From positions 1 to 51,272 of the forward strand of contig NZ_JACZKG010000021.1 in NCBI RefSeq assembly GCF_014860165.1: DNA of 51,272 nucleotides, written 5' to 3'. The translations under genes and the position numbers were made by a program. The DNA is from Devosia sp. (lineage in GTDB: Bacteria; Pseudomonadota; Alphaproteobacteria; Rhizobiales; Devosiaceae). Of the stretch, positions 43,261 through 51,272 are shown one piece after another (within the stretch, counting starts at the first letter, position 1; every line of letters starts with the position of its first letter). The notes beneath the pieces were generated by a model, which did no database searches, was not told the origin of the DNA, and was given only the letters and a program-made list of their open reading frames with translations.

Positions 43261-46200
43261 ATGCGCATCGAACGCCGGTTCACGTCTGCCGATCAGGATC
43301 GCTATGGGTCCATCGAATTCCGCTCGGCCACGAGTGAGATCCGCAACCCCGACGGTTCGGTGGTCTTCAAGCTCGAGAATATCGCCATTCCGTCTACCTG
43401 GAGCCAGGTGGCTGCCGACATCATCGCGCAGAAGTATTTCCGCAAGGCCGGCGTCGCCAAGGTCCTCAAAAAGGTCGAAGAAAATTCCGTGCCGTCCTGG
43501 CTGTGGCGCTCCGTCCCTGACGAAGCTGCGCTCGCCAAGCTGCCGGAAGCCGAGCGCTATGGCTCGGAAATGGATTCGCGCCAGGTCTTCGACCGCCTGG
43601 CCGGCACCTGGACCTATTGGGGCTGGAAGGGCGGCTATTTCGACAGTGAAGAGGATGCCCGCACCTTCTTCGACGAACTCGCCTATATGCTCGCCACCCA
43701 GCGCGTTGCCCCCAACAGCCCGCAATGGTTCAACACGGGCCTGCACTGGGCCTATGGCATTGATGGTCCCGGCCAGGGCCATTTCTATGTCGACCCCTTC
43801 ACCCACAAGCTTGTCTCGTCCAAGAGTTCCTACGAGCATCCGCAGCCGCATGCCTGCTTCATCCAGTCGGTCAATGACGACCTGGTGAACGAAAACGGCA
43901 TCATGGACCTCTGGGTCCGCGAAGCGCGCCTGTTCAAATATGGCTCGGGCACCGGCACCAATTTCTCGGCCCTGCGCGGCTCGGGCGAAAAGCTCTCGGG
44001 CGGCGGCAAGTCATCCGGCCTGATGAGCTTCCTCAAGATCGGCGATCGCGCTGCCGGCGCCATCAAGTCGGGCGGCACCACCCGTCGCGCCGCCAAGATG
44101 GTGGTGCTCGATATCGATCACCCGGACGTGGAAGAATACATCAACTGGAAGGTCAAGGAGGAGCAGAAGGTTGCCGCCCTCGTGACCGGCTCCAAGGTCG
44201 TCTCCAAGCACCTCAAGCTGATCATGAAGGCCGCCGTGAACTGCGAAGGGTCGGGCGACGATTGCTTCGACGTGGCGATGAACCCCGCCCTCAAGCGCGA
44301 AGTCCGCGCCGCCAAGAAGGCGCTGGTGCCGGAGAACTACATCTACCGCGTCATCCAGTTCGCCAAGCAGGGCTACAAGGATATCGAATTCCCGGTCTAC
44401 GACACCGATTGGGACAGCGAGGCCTATCTCACGGTCTCGGGCCAGAATTCGAATAACTCCGTCCGTGTGACTGATGATTTCCTGCGCGCCGTCGAAGGCG
44501 ATGGCGACTGGCAGCTCAAGGCCCGCTCGTCGGGCAAGGTCACCAAGACGCTCAAGGCACGTGACCTGTGGGAACAGGTGGGCTATGCCGCCTGGGCCTC
44601 GGCCGATCCCGGCATCCAGTATCACACCACCATCAACGAGTGGCACACCTCCCCCGAGGCCGGTCCGATCAATGCATCGAATCCCTGCTCGGAATACATG
44701 TTCCTCGACGACACCGCCTGCAACCTGGCCTCGGTGAACCTGCTGCCCTATCGCAATGCCGATGGCTCGTTCGACACATCAGCCTATGAGCACACCGTCC
44801 GCCTCTGGACCATCGTGCTCGAAATCTCGGTCATGATGGCGCAGTTCCCGTCCAAGGCGATTGCCGAGCGCTCGTTTGAATACCGGACCCTCGGCATCGG
44901 CTACGCCAATATCGGCGGCTTCCTGATGACCTCAGGCATCCCCTATGACTCCGCCGAAGGCCGCGCCATTGCCGGCGCCGTCACCGCCATCATGACCGGC
45001 GTCAGCTACGCCACCTCGGCCGAAATGGCCAAGGAGCTGGGCCCGTTCAAGGATTACAAGCGCAATGCCAAGCATATGCTGCGCGTCATCCGCAATCATC
45101 GCAACGCCGCCCATGGCCATGCCGAGGGCTATGAAGGCCTCTCCATCAATCCGGTGCCGCTCGACCATGCATCGCTGATCGATGCCCAGCTCTCCGAGCG
45201 CGCCAAGGCCGCCTGGGACAATGCCCTCGCCCTCGGCGAAAAGCATGGCTACCGCAATGCCCAGGTCTCGGTGATCGCCCCGACCGGCACGATTGGTCTG
45301 GTGATGGATTGCGACACCACCGGCATCGAGCCCGATTTCGCCCTGGTCAAGTTCAAGAAGCTCGCCGGTGGCGGCTACTTCAAGATCATCAACCGCGCCG
45401 TGCCCCCGGCCCTGCGCACCCTGGGCTATTCGGAGAGCCAGATCGCCGAGATGGAGGCCTATGCCGTCGGCCATGGCAATCTCAACCAGGCTCCGGGCAT
45501 CAATCCGTCCACCCTGCGGTCCAAGGGCTTCACCGACGAGAAGATCGCCGCGCTCAATGCCGCGACCGCCTCGGCCTTCGACATCAAGTTCATCTTCAAC
45601 CAGTGGACGCTGGGCGTTGATTTCCTGAAGTCGCTCGGCGTTACCGACGAGAACCTGGCCGATTTCTCCTTTGACCTGCTGGCCCATCTGGGCTTCAGCA
45701 AGAAGGATATCGAGGCTGCCAATATCCACGTCTGCGGCGCCATGACCCTCGAGGGCGCGCCACATCTCAAGGCCGAGCATCTGCCGGTGTTCGATTGCGC
45801 CGCTCCCTGCGGCAAGATCGGTAAGCGCTCGCTCTCGATCGAGTCGCATATCCTGATGATGGCGGCCGCGCAGCCCTTCATCTCGGGTGCGATCTCGAAA
45901 ACCATCAACATGCCCAATGATGCGACCGTCGAAGACGCCAAGGAAGCCTATATGCTGAGCTGGCGCCTGGCTCTCAAGGCCAACGCGCTCTATCGCGATG
46001 GCTCCAAGCTGAGCCAGCCGCTCAATTCCTCGGTGCTGTCTGCCGCCGATGAAGATGACGAGGAAGATGCCGCCGAGGAACTGGCGGCGATGACCGCTGC
46101 CCAGCGCGTCCCTGTCGTGGCCGAACGCATTGTCGAGCGCATCATCGAGCAGGTCCGTGACCGCGAGAAAATGCCCGATCGCCGCAAGGGCTATACCCAG

Positions 46201-46977
46201 AAAGCCGTCGTCGGCGGCCACAAGGTCTATCTGCGCACCGGCGAATATGACGATGGCCGTCTCGGCGAAATCTTCATCGACATGCACAAGGAAGGCGCCG
46301 CCTTCCGCGCCATGATGAACAACTTCGCCATCGCCATCTCGCTGGGCCTGCAATATGGCGTGCCGCTGGACGAATATGTGGAGGCCTTCACCTTCACCCG
46401 CTTCGAGCCCGCCGGCATGGTCATGGGCAATGACCGCATCAAGAACGCGACCTCGATCCTCGATTACGTGTTCCGCGAACTGGCCGTTTCCTATCTCGAC
46501 CGGGATGACCTCGCCCATGTCAATCCCGACAGCCCCACCTCGCTCGGCAAGGGCGTAGCCGAGGACAAGGGTGCGCCGCGCGCTGCGGCCGCCGCCCCTG
46601 CCCCGGTGCCCGCCGAGCGCTTTGTCTCCCGCGGCATGACCCGCGGCCGTGTTGCCAACAAGAACCTGATGATCGTCTCGGGCGACCAGACGCAGTACAA
46701 TCCGGTCCAGGCGATGCAGACCTCCACCGTGACGGCGCTCCGCTCCGCCACCGCCCTCAAGGTGGACACCCAGATCGCCCCGGCCGCCTTCGCGCCGGCT
46801 GAACTCAGCCCCATCCCCAGCCCGCCGCCCTCAAAGGACGCGGGACTGCTCCGGGCCGAGGCCCAGATGAAGGGCTATACGGGCGACCAGTGCACCGAGT
46901 GCCATAACTTCACGATGGTGCGGAACGGCACGTGTTTGAAGTGCGATACGTGCGGGACGACGACTGGGTGTAGCTGA
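43261..46977 (+). CDS. nrdJ: Adenosylcobalamin-dependent ribonucleotide reductase (class II)
   Basis: Reduces ribonucleotides to deoxyribonucleotides using coenzyme B12, with no oxygen need. The 1238-residue protein contains the [22 protein letters not shown] catalytic-site motif (Asn-Pro-Cys-Ser-Glu), [37 protein letters not shown] at the N-terminal half, and an insertion rich in Asp/Glu ([13 protein letters not shown]). The C-terminus has the cysteine-rich redox/zinc tail [28 protein letters not shown]. The ATG at 43261 is preceded by GGGGAA; an upstream in-frame start lacks support. The hairpin at 47046-47073 follows. Confidence 0.96.
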   Translation: MRIERRFTSADQDRYGSIEFRSATSEIRNPDGSVVFKLENIAIPSTWSQVAADIIAQKYFRKAGVAKVLKKVEENSVPSWLWRSVPDEAALAKLPEAERYGSEMDSRQVFDRLAGTWTYWGWKGGYFDSEEDARTFFDELAYMLATQRVAPNSPQWFNTGLHWAYGIDGPGQGHFYVDPFTHKLVSSKSSYEHPQPHACFIQSVNDDLVNENGIMDLWVREARLFKYGSGTGTNFSALRGSGEKLSGGGKSSGLMSFLKIGDRAAGAIKSGGTTRRAAKMVVLDIDHPDVEEYINWKVKEEQKVAALVTGSKVVSKHLKLIMKAAVNCEGSGDDCFDVAMNPALKREVRAAKKALVPENYIYRVIQFAKQGYKDIEFPVYDTDWDSEAYLTVSGQNSNNSVRVTDDFLRAVEGDGDWQLKARSSGKVTKTLKARDLWEQVGYAAWASADPGIQYHTTINEWHTSPEAGPINASNPCSEYMFLDDTACNLASVNLLPYRNADGSFDTSAYEHTVRLWTIVLEISVMMAQFPSKAIAERSFEYRTLGIGYANIGGFLMTSGIPYDSAEGRAIAGAVTAIMTGVSYATSAEMAKELGPFKDYKRNAKHMLRVIRNHRNAAHGHAEGYEGLSINPVPLDHASLIDAQLSERAKAAWDNALALGEKHGYRNAQVSVIAPTGTIGLVMDCDTTGIEPDFALVKFKKLAGGGYFKIINRAVPPALRTLGYSESQIAEMEAYAVGHGNLNQAPGINPSTLRSKGFTDEKIAALNAATASAFDIKFIFNQWTLGVDFLKSLGVTDENLADFSFDLLAHLGFSKKDIEAANIHVCGAMTLEGAPHLKAEHLPVFDCAAPCGKIGKRSLSIESHILMMAAAQPFISGAISKTINMPNDATVEDAKEAYMLSWRLALKANALYRDGSKLSQPLNSSVLSAADEDDEEDAAEELAAMTAAQRVPVVAERIVERIIEQVRDREKMPDRRKGYTQKAVVGGHKVYLRTGEYDDGRLGEIFIDMHKEGAAFRAMMNNFAIAISLGLQYGVPLDEYVEAFTFTRFEPAGMVMGNDRIKNATSILDYVFRELAVSYLDRDDLAHVNPDSPTSLGKGVAEDKGAPRAAAAAPAPVPAERFVSRGMTRGRVANKNLMIVSGDQTQYNPVQAMQTSTVTALRSATALKVDTQIAPAAFAPAELSPIPSPPPSKDAGLLRAEAQMKGYTGDQCTECHNFTMVRNGTCLKCDTCGTTTGCS

Positions 46978-47045
46978 GGACTGGCAGGAGGAGCTGGCTT
47001 GCGTGCGTGTGTTGTTGTTCTAGCTGACTAGTAGTCGGCAACGAA

Positions 47046-47073
47046 GGCTGCGGTGCGAATACGCTCCGCAGCC
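47046..47073. terminator. Strong hairpin between nrdJ and the metallopeptidase gene
   Basis: GGCTGCGG-t-GCG / CGC-t-CCGCAGCC: a 12-bp stem with one T-T mismatch and loop AATA, from 47046 to 47073. No T-run follows, so it is terminator-like but not canonical. It separates the G+C-rich nrdJ from the A+T-richer islet. Confidence 0.45.
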
Positions 47074-47111
47074 AAATCAAGAATTGAACAAACCAAGTAC
47101 GGAGAACTACC

Positions 47112-47708
47112 TTGAATAGTATCGAAGAGTTGGTGCTGCGACTTCGGGCACATTTAGGCATTCCGGACGACACGCTACTTGATGTGCTTGATACTTTGCG
47201 CCGAATGAAGATCGCCGGGATCATCTCGGACTACCGGCGCGACGAAGACCACGTTCTCGCCGATGCGGTGGCGATGTGGGACGATTCCACCAGAACAATT
47301 GTGCTGTCCGACGCGCTTTGGGAGGGCCTCGAACATGCTGATCCGGAGATCAGGTTCACGGTCTTTCACGAGATTGGGCATGCTGTTTTGGGACACGCAG
47401 CTCGCAACCGAAAAATAGCTGGCAAACGTCAGTTCGGTCGTTCGATCGAATTTGACGAACAGGAGGCGGATGATTTTGCTTTGGCTTTCGCGATTCCGCT
47501 TAGGTCAGCCTCAAATCTAGATATCTACGACGCTGACGCTCTTGCCCAGCAATTTGGCCTATCCGTGGCAATGGCAGAGCGACGAATGATAAGTCTCCAG
47601 CGGTATTCAAAGTATCCCAATCGTTTGGAGGACGCAGCGGAGCCGGAGGACAACTACGCGGAAGCCATGGGATTGATGCGGTTTAACACCATTACCTGGA
47701 ACTCGTAA
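47112..47708 (+). CDS. ImmA/IrrE-type metallopeptidase
   Basis: A 198-residue cytoplasmic zinc protease. The signature is FTVFHEIGHAVLGH with HEIGH at 86-90 and the third ligand in EFDEQEADDFALAFAIPL (Glu118). In mobile elements and TA systems such proteases cut XRE-type repressors. Here no XRE domain is fused or adjacent on this strand. Start is TTG at 47112 with GGAG eight bases before; no better ATG is near. Codons use A/T more often than nrdJ. It converges on the HD/YwgA-like operon with a shared terminator between. Confidence 0.85.
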   Translation: MNSIEELVLRLRAHLGIPDDTLLDVLDTLRRMKIAGIISDYRRDEDHVLADAVAMWDDSTRTIVLSDALWEGLEHADPEIRFTVFHEIGHAVLGHAARNRKIAGKRQFGRSIEFDEQEADDFALAFAIPLRSASNLDIYDADALAQQFGLSVAMAERRMISLQRYSKYPNRLEDAAEPEDNYAEAMGLMRFNTITWNS

Positions 47709-47726
47709 TTCATACCCAATAGAGAG

Positions 47727-47750
47727 GGCCCCTAGTCGGGGCCTTCTTTT
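47727..47750 (+). terminator. Intrinsic terminator at the junction of convergent genes
   Basis: GGCCCC (47727-47732), loop TAGTC, GGGGCC (47738-47743), then TTCTTTT (47744-47750). It ends the metallopeptidase transcript, and its 3' end touches the stop of the YwgA-like gene on the other strand. Confidence 0.88.
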
Positions 47751-48265
47751 CAGATATTAGGAAGAGCAGTTGGTACTTGGACGGCTTGCAATTGCCGGTA
47801 CAAGACTTTTGCTTTTTTTATACGTCCGCCCTCTGCTTTCTCAGGCTTCCTCCGAGCAGTCTCCGCCCACGGATCTGGATAACCTTCCTTTTGCAGGAAG
47901 ACAGCGGTAGCCGCTAATTCCAATTCAACGGCATCTGCTTCCGCAGCTATATGCGCCAGCTGATTGCGAGCGGAGTTAACATGATCAACGTGCTGCTCAT
48001 TAACTGTATAAGTCGAATACGAACCTCCCCACTGCGCCTGCTGCTCAGTGGCGGACAAGAGACCCAGCAGTTCACCAATCCTCGTATATTGGGCCAAGTC
48101 CTCACTAAAAGGTCCGTAATGCTTGTAGACGAAGGAAAACTCTCCCTCTAATCCAGCAGCGTGCAGAAGATATGCAATCTTCTGCAACCTTGTACGCCCC
48201 ACAACTCGACCACCCGCATCCTGAATTATGCGCGCGGCACTTTGAGCTTTCTGTTGCATACTCAT
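47750..48265 (-). CDS. YwgA-like small protein (Panacea-like sequence features)
   Basis: A 171-residue protein. The N-terminal part reads GRTRLQKIAYLLHAAGL (23-39), then FSFVYKHYGPFSEDLAQYTRIGELLGLL (43-70). This LQKI-Y...F-x-Y-x-x-YGP-x-S-x-x-L pattern is what I know from B. subtilis YwgA, and it is reminiscent of the Panacea/SocA antitoxin family. The C-terminus is basic (RRKPEKAEGGRIKKAK). Function unknown. The ATG overlaps the HD gene stop (ATGA), so it is translated with the HD protein. A regulator, adaptor or antitoxin of the HD enzyme is inferred. Resemblance is by eye and needs profile search. Confidence 0.75.
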   Translation of the reverse strand: MSMQQKAQSAARIIQDAGGRVVGRTRLQKIAYLLHAAGLEGEFSFVYKHYGPFSEDLAQYTRIGELLGLLSATEQQAQWGGSYSTYTVNEQHVDHVNSARNQLAHIAAEADAVELELAATAVFLQKEGYPDPWAETARRKPEKAEGGRIKKAKVLYRQLQAVQVPTALPNI

Positions 48266-49671
48266 TTCCCTAATTCCTTAGTTAACTTCTCCACCATTTC
48301 CACTGCCTCCGGGTCCTCCCGGCTCACGTAGGCTCTAGCAAGTTTGAACGTTTTCAGTGAGGCAACAACTTGCGACCGGCTTTTAAGGTCTACAAGTTTG
48401 TCGCCTTCCGTGCGGATATTGATCTGATCCAAGGGACCTTTTGTCTGCCCGATTTCCTTATAAGGGGAACGCTCCGCACTATCAAAAAGTGCGCGCGGCA
48501 CCGATCCACTTGCCGACGACCAGTCAGTGAGCTTCAGGTTTATTCGCTCGCAGGCAGCATCGATCTCATTCACCTTCTCGTCGTCGCCGACGCCATCTGG
48601 ATCAATTGTCTGCGTGACACCCGCACGAACGTCCATGCACTTATAAAGATCGCGAGTGCGCAACCGCCTAGAGAAGTCCGCGATGAGAGGATCGTCGGCA
48701 TCCATCATCATTGGAAGCGCACCAGAAACCACTGAATCGTCCAGCAGTAGGGCGCGAGATAGATCATCCGCGTTTTTTGCGAATTGAATTAGAGGATGGT
48801 TTTCCGGCAGACCGGTCTTCTGCCAATGCCCTTGGCGCCCGAGTTCAAAAACATGAGCGAGAAGCTCGACAAATATCTTCTCAACGCCTCTCGTCGTCTT
48901 ATGAAGATAGACCGTCGGATAGAGCTGAAAAAGTCCAAGAACAAATGCCTCAGCGGCAAAGAAGGCCTTCGGCCCTAGGACAAAGGTCTCAACCTCACCT
49001 AGCTTTTCGTCATCCATTCCAACCGCGACCTTACCAACCTCAAGATTGGCAATAAGCCATTCAAAATCGATGGCGCTATGTTGAGTGCCAGTCATAAGAC
49101 GGTCGCGACGCATGTAATCCAACCTATCCGCATCGAATTGGCTGGAAACTACGGCTCTATAGACGGTCTTCTTGCCAGATCCTTGAATGATATCCGCCAC
49201 GTCGGTAGCGAAGCCGCTTCCTAGCTCATTCAATTCTTTGGAAATTTCGCTGTTCCGTATCAGCTCATTGCTGACGTGCTCATGATCCGCCATCTTAAGT
49301 TTAAGACGCTTTCCGACCGTCTCAAAAGCATGGCTAAATGCACCGTGGCCAACGTCATGCACTAACGCGGCTGCCAACGCCCGTTGAATTTTGCTTTCTG
49401 ATGGACGTGGCACATGTCGCTTTACGACTTCCATTAGCCGTCTAGCGGTGTGGAAGACCCCCAAGCTATGAGCAAAGCGAGAATGCGTTGCGCCAGGATA
49501 AACGAACTCCGAAAAGCCTAGCTGCTTTATGCGGCGAAGCCTCTGAAATGGCTCAGTCTGAACAACCCTCCAGAGCATATGTTCGAATTCATCGGCAGCT
49601 TCGCGGAACTCGATAAGATCATGGAGGGGATCCCTTATCCTCTGCCCCTGATAGCTCGATCCGGAAATCAT
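48262..49671 (-). CDS. HD-domain phosphohydrolase of the SAMHD1/dNTPase-like type
   Basis: A 469-residue protein with the HD motifs in the order seen in SAMHD1 and dGTPase-like enzymes: TEPFQRLRRIKQLG, THSRFAHSLGVFHTA (His68), ALVHDVGHGAFSHAFE (His105-Asp106) and QFDADRLDYMRRDRLMTGT (Asp182). This set of ligands fits a dNTP triphosphohydrolase or a nucleotide hydrolase. The C-terminal 170 residues, charged and less conserved, may be oligomerisation or regulatory. It resembles B. subtilis YwfO, the neighbour of YwgA there, as I recall. It is the first gene of a two-gene operon with the YwgA-like gene. Codon usage is A/T-richer than in the flanking genes. Confidence 0.85.
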   Translation of the reverse strand: MISGSSYQGQRIRDPLHDLIEFREAADEFEHMLWRVVQTEPFQRLRRIKQLGFSEFVYPGATHSRFAHSLGVFHTARRLMEVVKRHVPRPSESKIQRALAAALVHDVGHGAFSHAFETVGKRLKLKMADHEHVSNELIRNSEISKELNELGSGFATDVADIIQGSGKKTVYRAVVSSQFDADRLDYMRRDRLMTGTQHSAIDFEWLIANLEVGKVAVGMDDEKLGEVETFVLGPKAFFAAEAFVLGLFQLYPTVYLHKTTRGVEKIFVELLAHVFELGRQGHWQKTGLPENHPLIQFAKNADDLSRALLLDDSVVSGALPMMMDADDPLIADFSRRLRTRDLYKCMDVRAGVTQTIDPDGVGDDEKVNEIDAACERINLKLTDWSSASGSVPRALFDSAERSPYKEIGQTKGPLDQINIRTEGDKLVDLKSRSQVVASLKTFKLARAYVSREDPEAVEMVEKLTKELGK

Positions 49672-49695
49672 CTTGTTCTCACTTTGTTCACGCAG

Positions 49696-49724
49696 AACAT
49701 ACTACGTACACACGAGTCTGAGAA
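49696..49724 (-). promoter_or_regulatory. Candidate promoter of the HD/YwgA-like operon
   Basis: On the minus strand TTCTCA (49724-49719) and TATGTT (49701-49696) are spaced by 17 bases, matching sigma70-type -35 and -10 boxes at 4 of 6 positions each. The -10 box is about 25 bases from the ATG at 49671, so the leader would be short. Prediction only. Confidence 0.35.
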
Positions 49725-50003
49725 GCTCGAATGATGCCGATATCTACCCCAGTTGCAGCTTTGGCCGATTCCGTAAACAGACCGTTTAAATGGAGAGGCA
49801 GCTATCAACATGAAACCCGCTGCTAGCCGGATATCATCCCAACACGTCTGCCGATCAGGCTCGCCCGGTCCTCCGGCGGCGCCGGCTTGCCGCAGCCGCC
49901 AAAGCCGCCGCCAGCGGCAGCGGTACCAACCACCGAACCGATCCCATGGGTCGCTCCCAGCCGTGTGCCGGCATCAATAGGCGCGCTCTAAGCAGCCGGC
50001 AGC
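49725..50003. other. Gap between the HD operon and the HTH-like gene
   Basis: No supported gene. A G+C-rich, proline/alanine-like stretch (49855-50003) gives small frames with biased composition that are probably not real. One short frame on the minus strand would encode a basic peptide with a hydrophobic stretch but has no other support. The border of the A+T-rich islet is near 49850. Confidence 0.4.
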
Positions 50004-50624
50004 CTACCGCAACAGCCCCAGCCGCTCGAACGCGTCCCAGCCCACCAGTTGCACCTGCTCGCCGCTCGCCTCGGGCGCTGCCGTTCCGGCCTTCTCGGCT
50101 CGCACCAGCTTGCGCTGCCACGCCGCGCGGCGCCGGTTCTCGCGCGCCGTCTCGGCGTCCTGCTCGCGCCAGTCGTCGATCACGCCGCTGTCGAGCAGCT
50201 CTTCCACATGGCGCGGATCGAAGACGTGAAAGGTGATCTTTCTTGCCCGCCCGCGCAGCTTCACCGTCCGGGTTCCGGCGCTGGGCAGTCGCCCGTCCTT
50301 GAGCCAGCGATGCCGCTCGGAGGTCTTGATATCGAGGATATCCTCGATCTCGCGCGGGATGACCGGCAGGCTCTCGATGCCGTCAAGCACCCCGGTCACG
50401 ATCCCGGCTGCAACGGCAAATTCCGCCGCCGCGCTTTCGGGCATGCTGAGAACAAGCACCCCGGCCCGCACCTCTATCGCCTTGCGCAGCGCCATCGGCA
50501 GGCGCGCCCGCACTTCCAGCATGATGCCCCTGGCACGCACCGACGAGCCCAGCGTGGCGGCAGCCGGCAGCGGCCATTCCCGGGTCAGGACCGGTCCGTC
50601 ATCGATCTTCTTCACGCGCGCCAT
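50004..50624 (-). CDS. Hypothetical protein with possible helix-turn-helix
   Basis: A 206-residue protein. Its middle part IPREIEDILDIKTSERHRWLKDGRLPSAGTRTVKLRGRARKITFHVFDPRHVEELL (about 90-145) looks like an excisionase/MerR-style winged helix. The C-terminal part is Arg/Ala/Glu-rich and helical (DAETARENRRRAAWQRKLVRAEKA). I chose ATG at 50624 (MARVKKIDDGPVL); the frame is open to 50786 upstream, but that segment overlaps the leader of the divergent gene. No clear Shine-Dalgarno. A DNA-binding accessory protein is possible; family not recognised. Confidence 0.6.
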   Translation of the reverse strand: MARVKKIDDGPVLTREWPLPAAATLGSSVRARGIMLEVRARLPMALRKAIEVRAGVLVLSMPESAAAEFAVAAGIVTGVLDGIESLPVIPREIEDILDIKTSERHRWLKDGRLPSAGTRTVKLRGRARKITFHVFDPRHVEELLDSGVIDDWREQDAETARENRRRAAWQRKLVRAEKAGTAAPEASGEQVQLVGWDAFERLGLLR

Positions 50625-50757
50625 GCTGCCCAGATAGGCGAGTTGGGGCCGCCGGGCAACGCGCCGAGGGCCCGATCGCGCGGCTGTGAAGGCGCATGGA
50701 TTTGTCCCCGCCGTTCCGGCCGGGGTTACACTGGGTCTTTCATCAGGGGGAACCACC

Positions 50758-51084
50758 ATGGCCACATCGCCCAGCCAACGTACCATCCGCGCCTATCGCC
50801 GCCTCGCCAAGCCACTTGCGGCCCTGATGAAAGTCACCCGCGGCAAAGCCACCGGGCCGGTCGGCCCGGCCACTGTGGCGCGCTGCAATGCCGTGATCGC
50901 GGCTGCCAATGCCGTGTTTTCCCGCGAGCGCGATTTCGGCCGCCTGCCGTCCCTGCCCGCCCAGGCGCCGCTTTCGGCCATCGACCTGGCGCTGGTGGTC
51001 GATGAACTCGCCATCGCCGCCCTGCGTTTCGAGGAGCGCTATCCCGAACTCGATTCCCGCGCGCCCTCCGCGCTGCCGCGCTAA
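50758..51084 (+). CDS. Small hypothetical protein
   Basis: A 108-residue protein, helical and Ala/Arg-rich (RTIRAYRRLAKPLAALMKV, then NAVIAAANAVFSRERDFGRLPSLP, then SAIDLALVVDELAIAALRFEERYPELD). The start is supported by AGGGGG seven bases before the ATG. It is divergent from the HTH-like gene with 133 bases between the starts. No family recognised; it could be a partner of the divergent gene. Confidence 0.65.
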   Translation: MATSPSQRTIRAYRRLAKPLAALMKVTRGKATGPVGPATVARCNAVIAAANAVFSRERDFGRLPSLPAQAPLSAIDLALVVDELAIAALRFEERYPELDSRAPSALPR

Positions 51085-51272
51085 GATACGGAGCGACTTA
51101 TCCCCGCGCCAGATCCCCATGCCATACTCCACCCATTCCCGCCGCTCACGCGGTGCCGACGAAGCATCGGGCGGGGAGATGGGTGGATCGGGGTCGCCTG
51201 GTCCAGGCAGGGGAAACCCGGCAGCTGCGCTTGCGACACAGCGTACCTGGCCCGAACCTGCCCAAAACCCCA

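Noticed and set aside
49855..50121. Minus-strand 88-codon frame rich in Ala and Arg
   Set aside because: Overlaps the 3' part of the better-supported HTH-like gene and has shadow-like composition.
51119..51272. Plus-strand open frame running off the window end
   Set aside because: 51 codons of Gly/Pro/Ala-rich sequence with no recognisable motif and no SD; probably non-coding.

Overview
The window reads as chromosomal DNA of an alphaproteobacterium of the order Hyphomicrobiales, most likely a Devosia-like genus. The evidence is high G+C with strongly biased codons over most of the window, alphaproteobacterial gene neighbourhoods (rne/amiC/mrcA/prfB; dsbA/aroQ/accB/accC/aat; a DUF2155 gene beside the NDUFA12-type complex I subunit), an Irr-box-like palindrome before the suf genes, an RNase E ending in a GWW motif, and a class II ribonucleotide reductase. 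The genus is inferred from protein resemblance and no database was searched.

Layout. 1-2.8 kb: the 3' end of a probable DEAD-box helicase gene, a diguanylate cyclase and convergent aroA. 2.9-10.5 kb (minus strand): an iron-sulfur assembly operon, transcribed nifS-like > sufB > cupin gene > sufC > sufD > sufS > sufT-like > sufA, with a candidate Irr box upstream and a 28-bp inverted repeat between sufD and sufS. 10.7-19.4 kb: an alpha/beta hydrolase, tyrS between two palindromic repeats, a large AsmA/YhdP-like protein, an atypical Bcp peroxiredoxin, an M23 peptidase and prfB with a programmed +1 frameshift. 19.5-27.2 kb: a deformylase-like gene lacking its metal ligands, mrcA, amiC and divergent rne with a leader of about 600 bases. 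27.2-38.0 kb: a WYL regulator with a VOC protein between near-identical terminators, a degenerate receiver protein, an aminotransferase, a ScsC-like thiol oxidoreductase, aroQ, accB, accC, aat, a GyrI-like protein, an SDR lacking its catalytic Tyr and Lys, DUF2155, NDUFA12 and a DMT transporter with a His-rich tail.

38-42.7 kb is accessory: a cytochrome c, a secreted protein of unknown function, a CMP/dCMP-type deaminase, and a TetR / APH(3')-like kinase / MFS module that looks like a regulated drug-response cassette. 43.3-47.0 kb is nrdJ. At 47.0-49.8 kb is an islet visibly richer in A+T than its surroundings, holding an ImmA/IrrE-type metallopeptidase gene that converges on a translationally coupled pair: a SAMHD1-like HD phosphohydrolase followed by a small YwgA-like protein with Panacea-like sequence features. 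This pair is the best candidate in the window for a poorly described system. The last 1.3 kb holds two hypothetical genes, one with a possible helix-turn-helix.

I saw no tRNA, rRNA, CRISPR array, insertion sequence or prophage. Start sites were chosen from Shine-Dalgarno matches and family-like N-termini and several are uncertain. The GTG, TTG and overlapping starts are noted in the entries.
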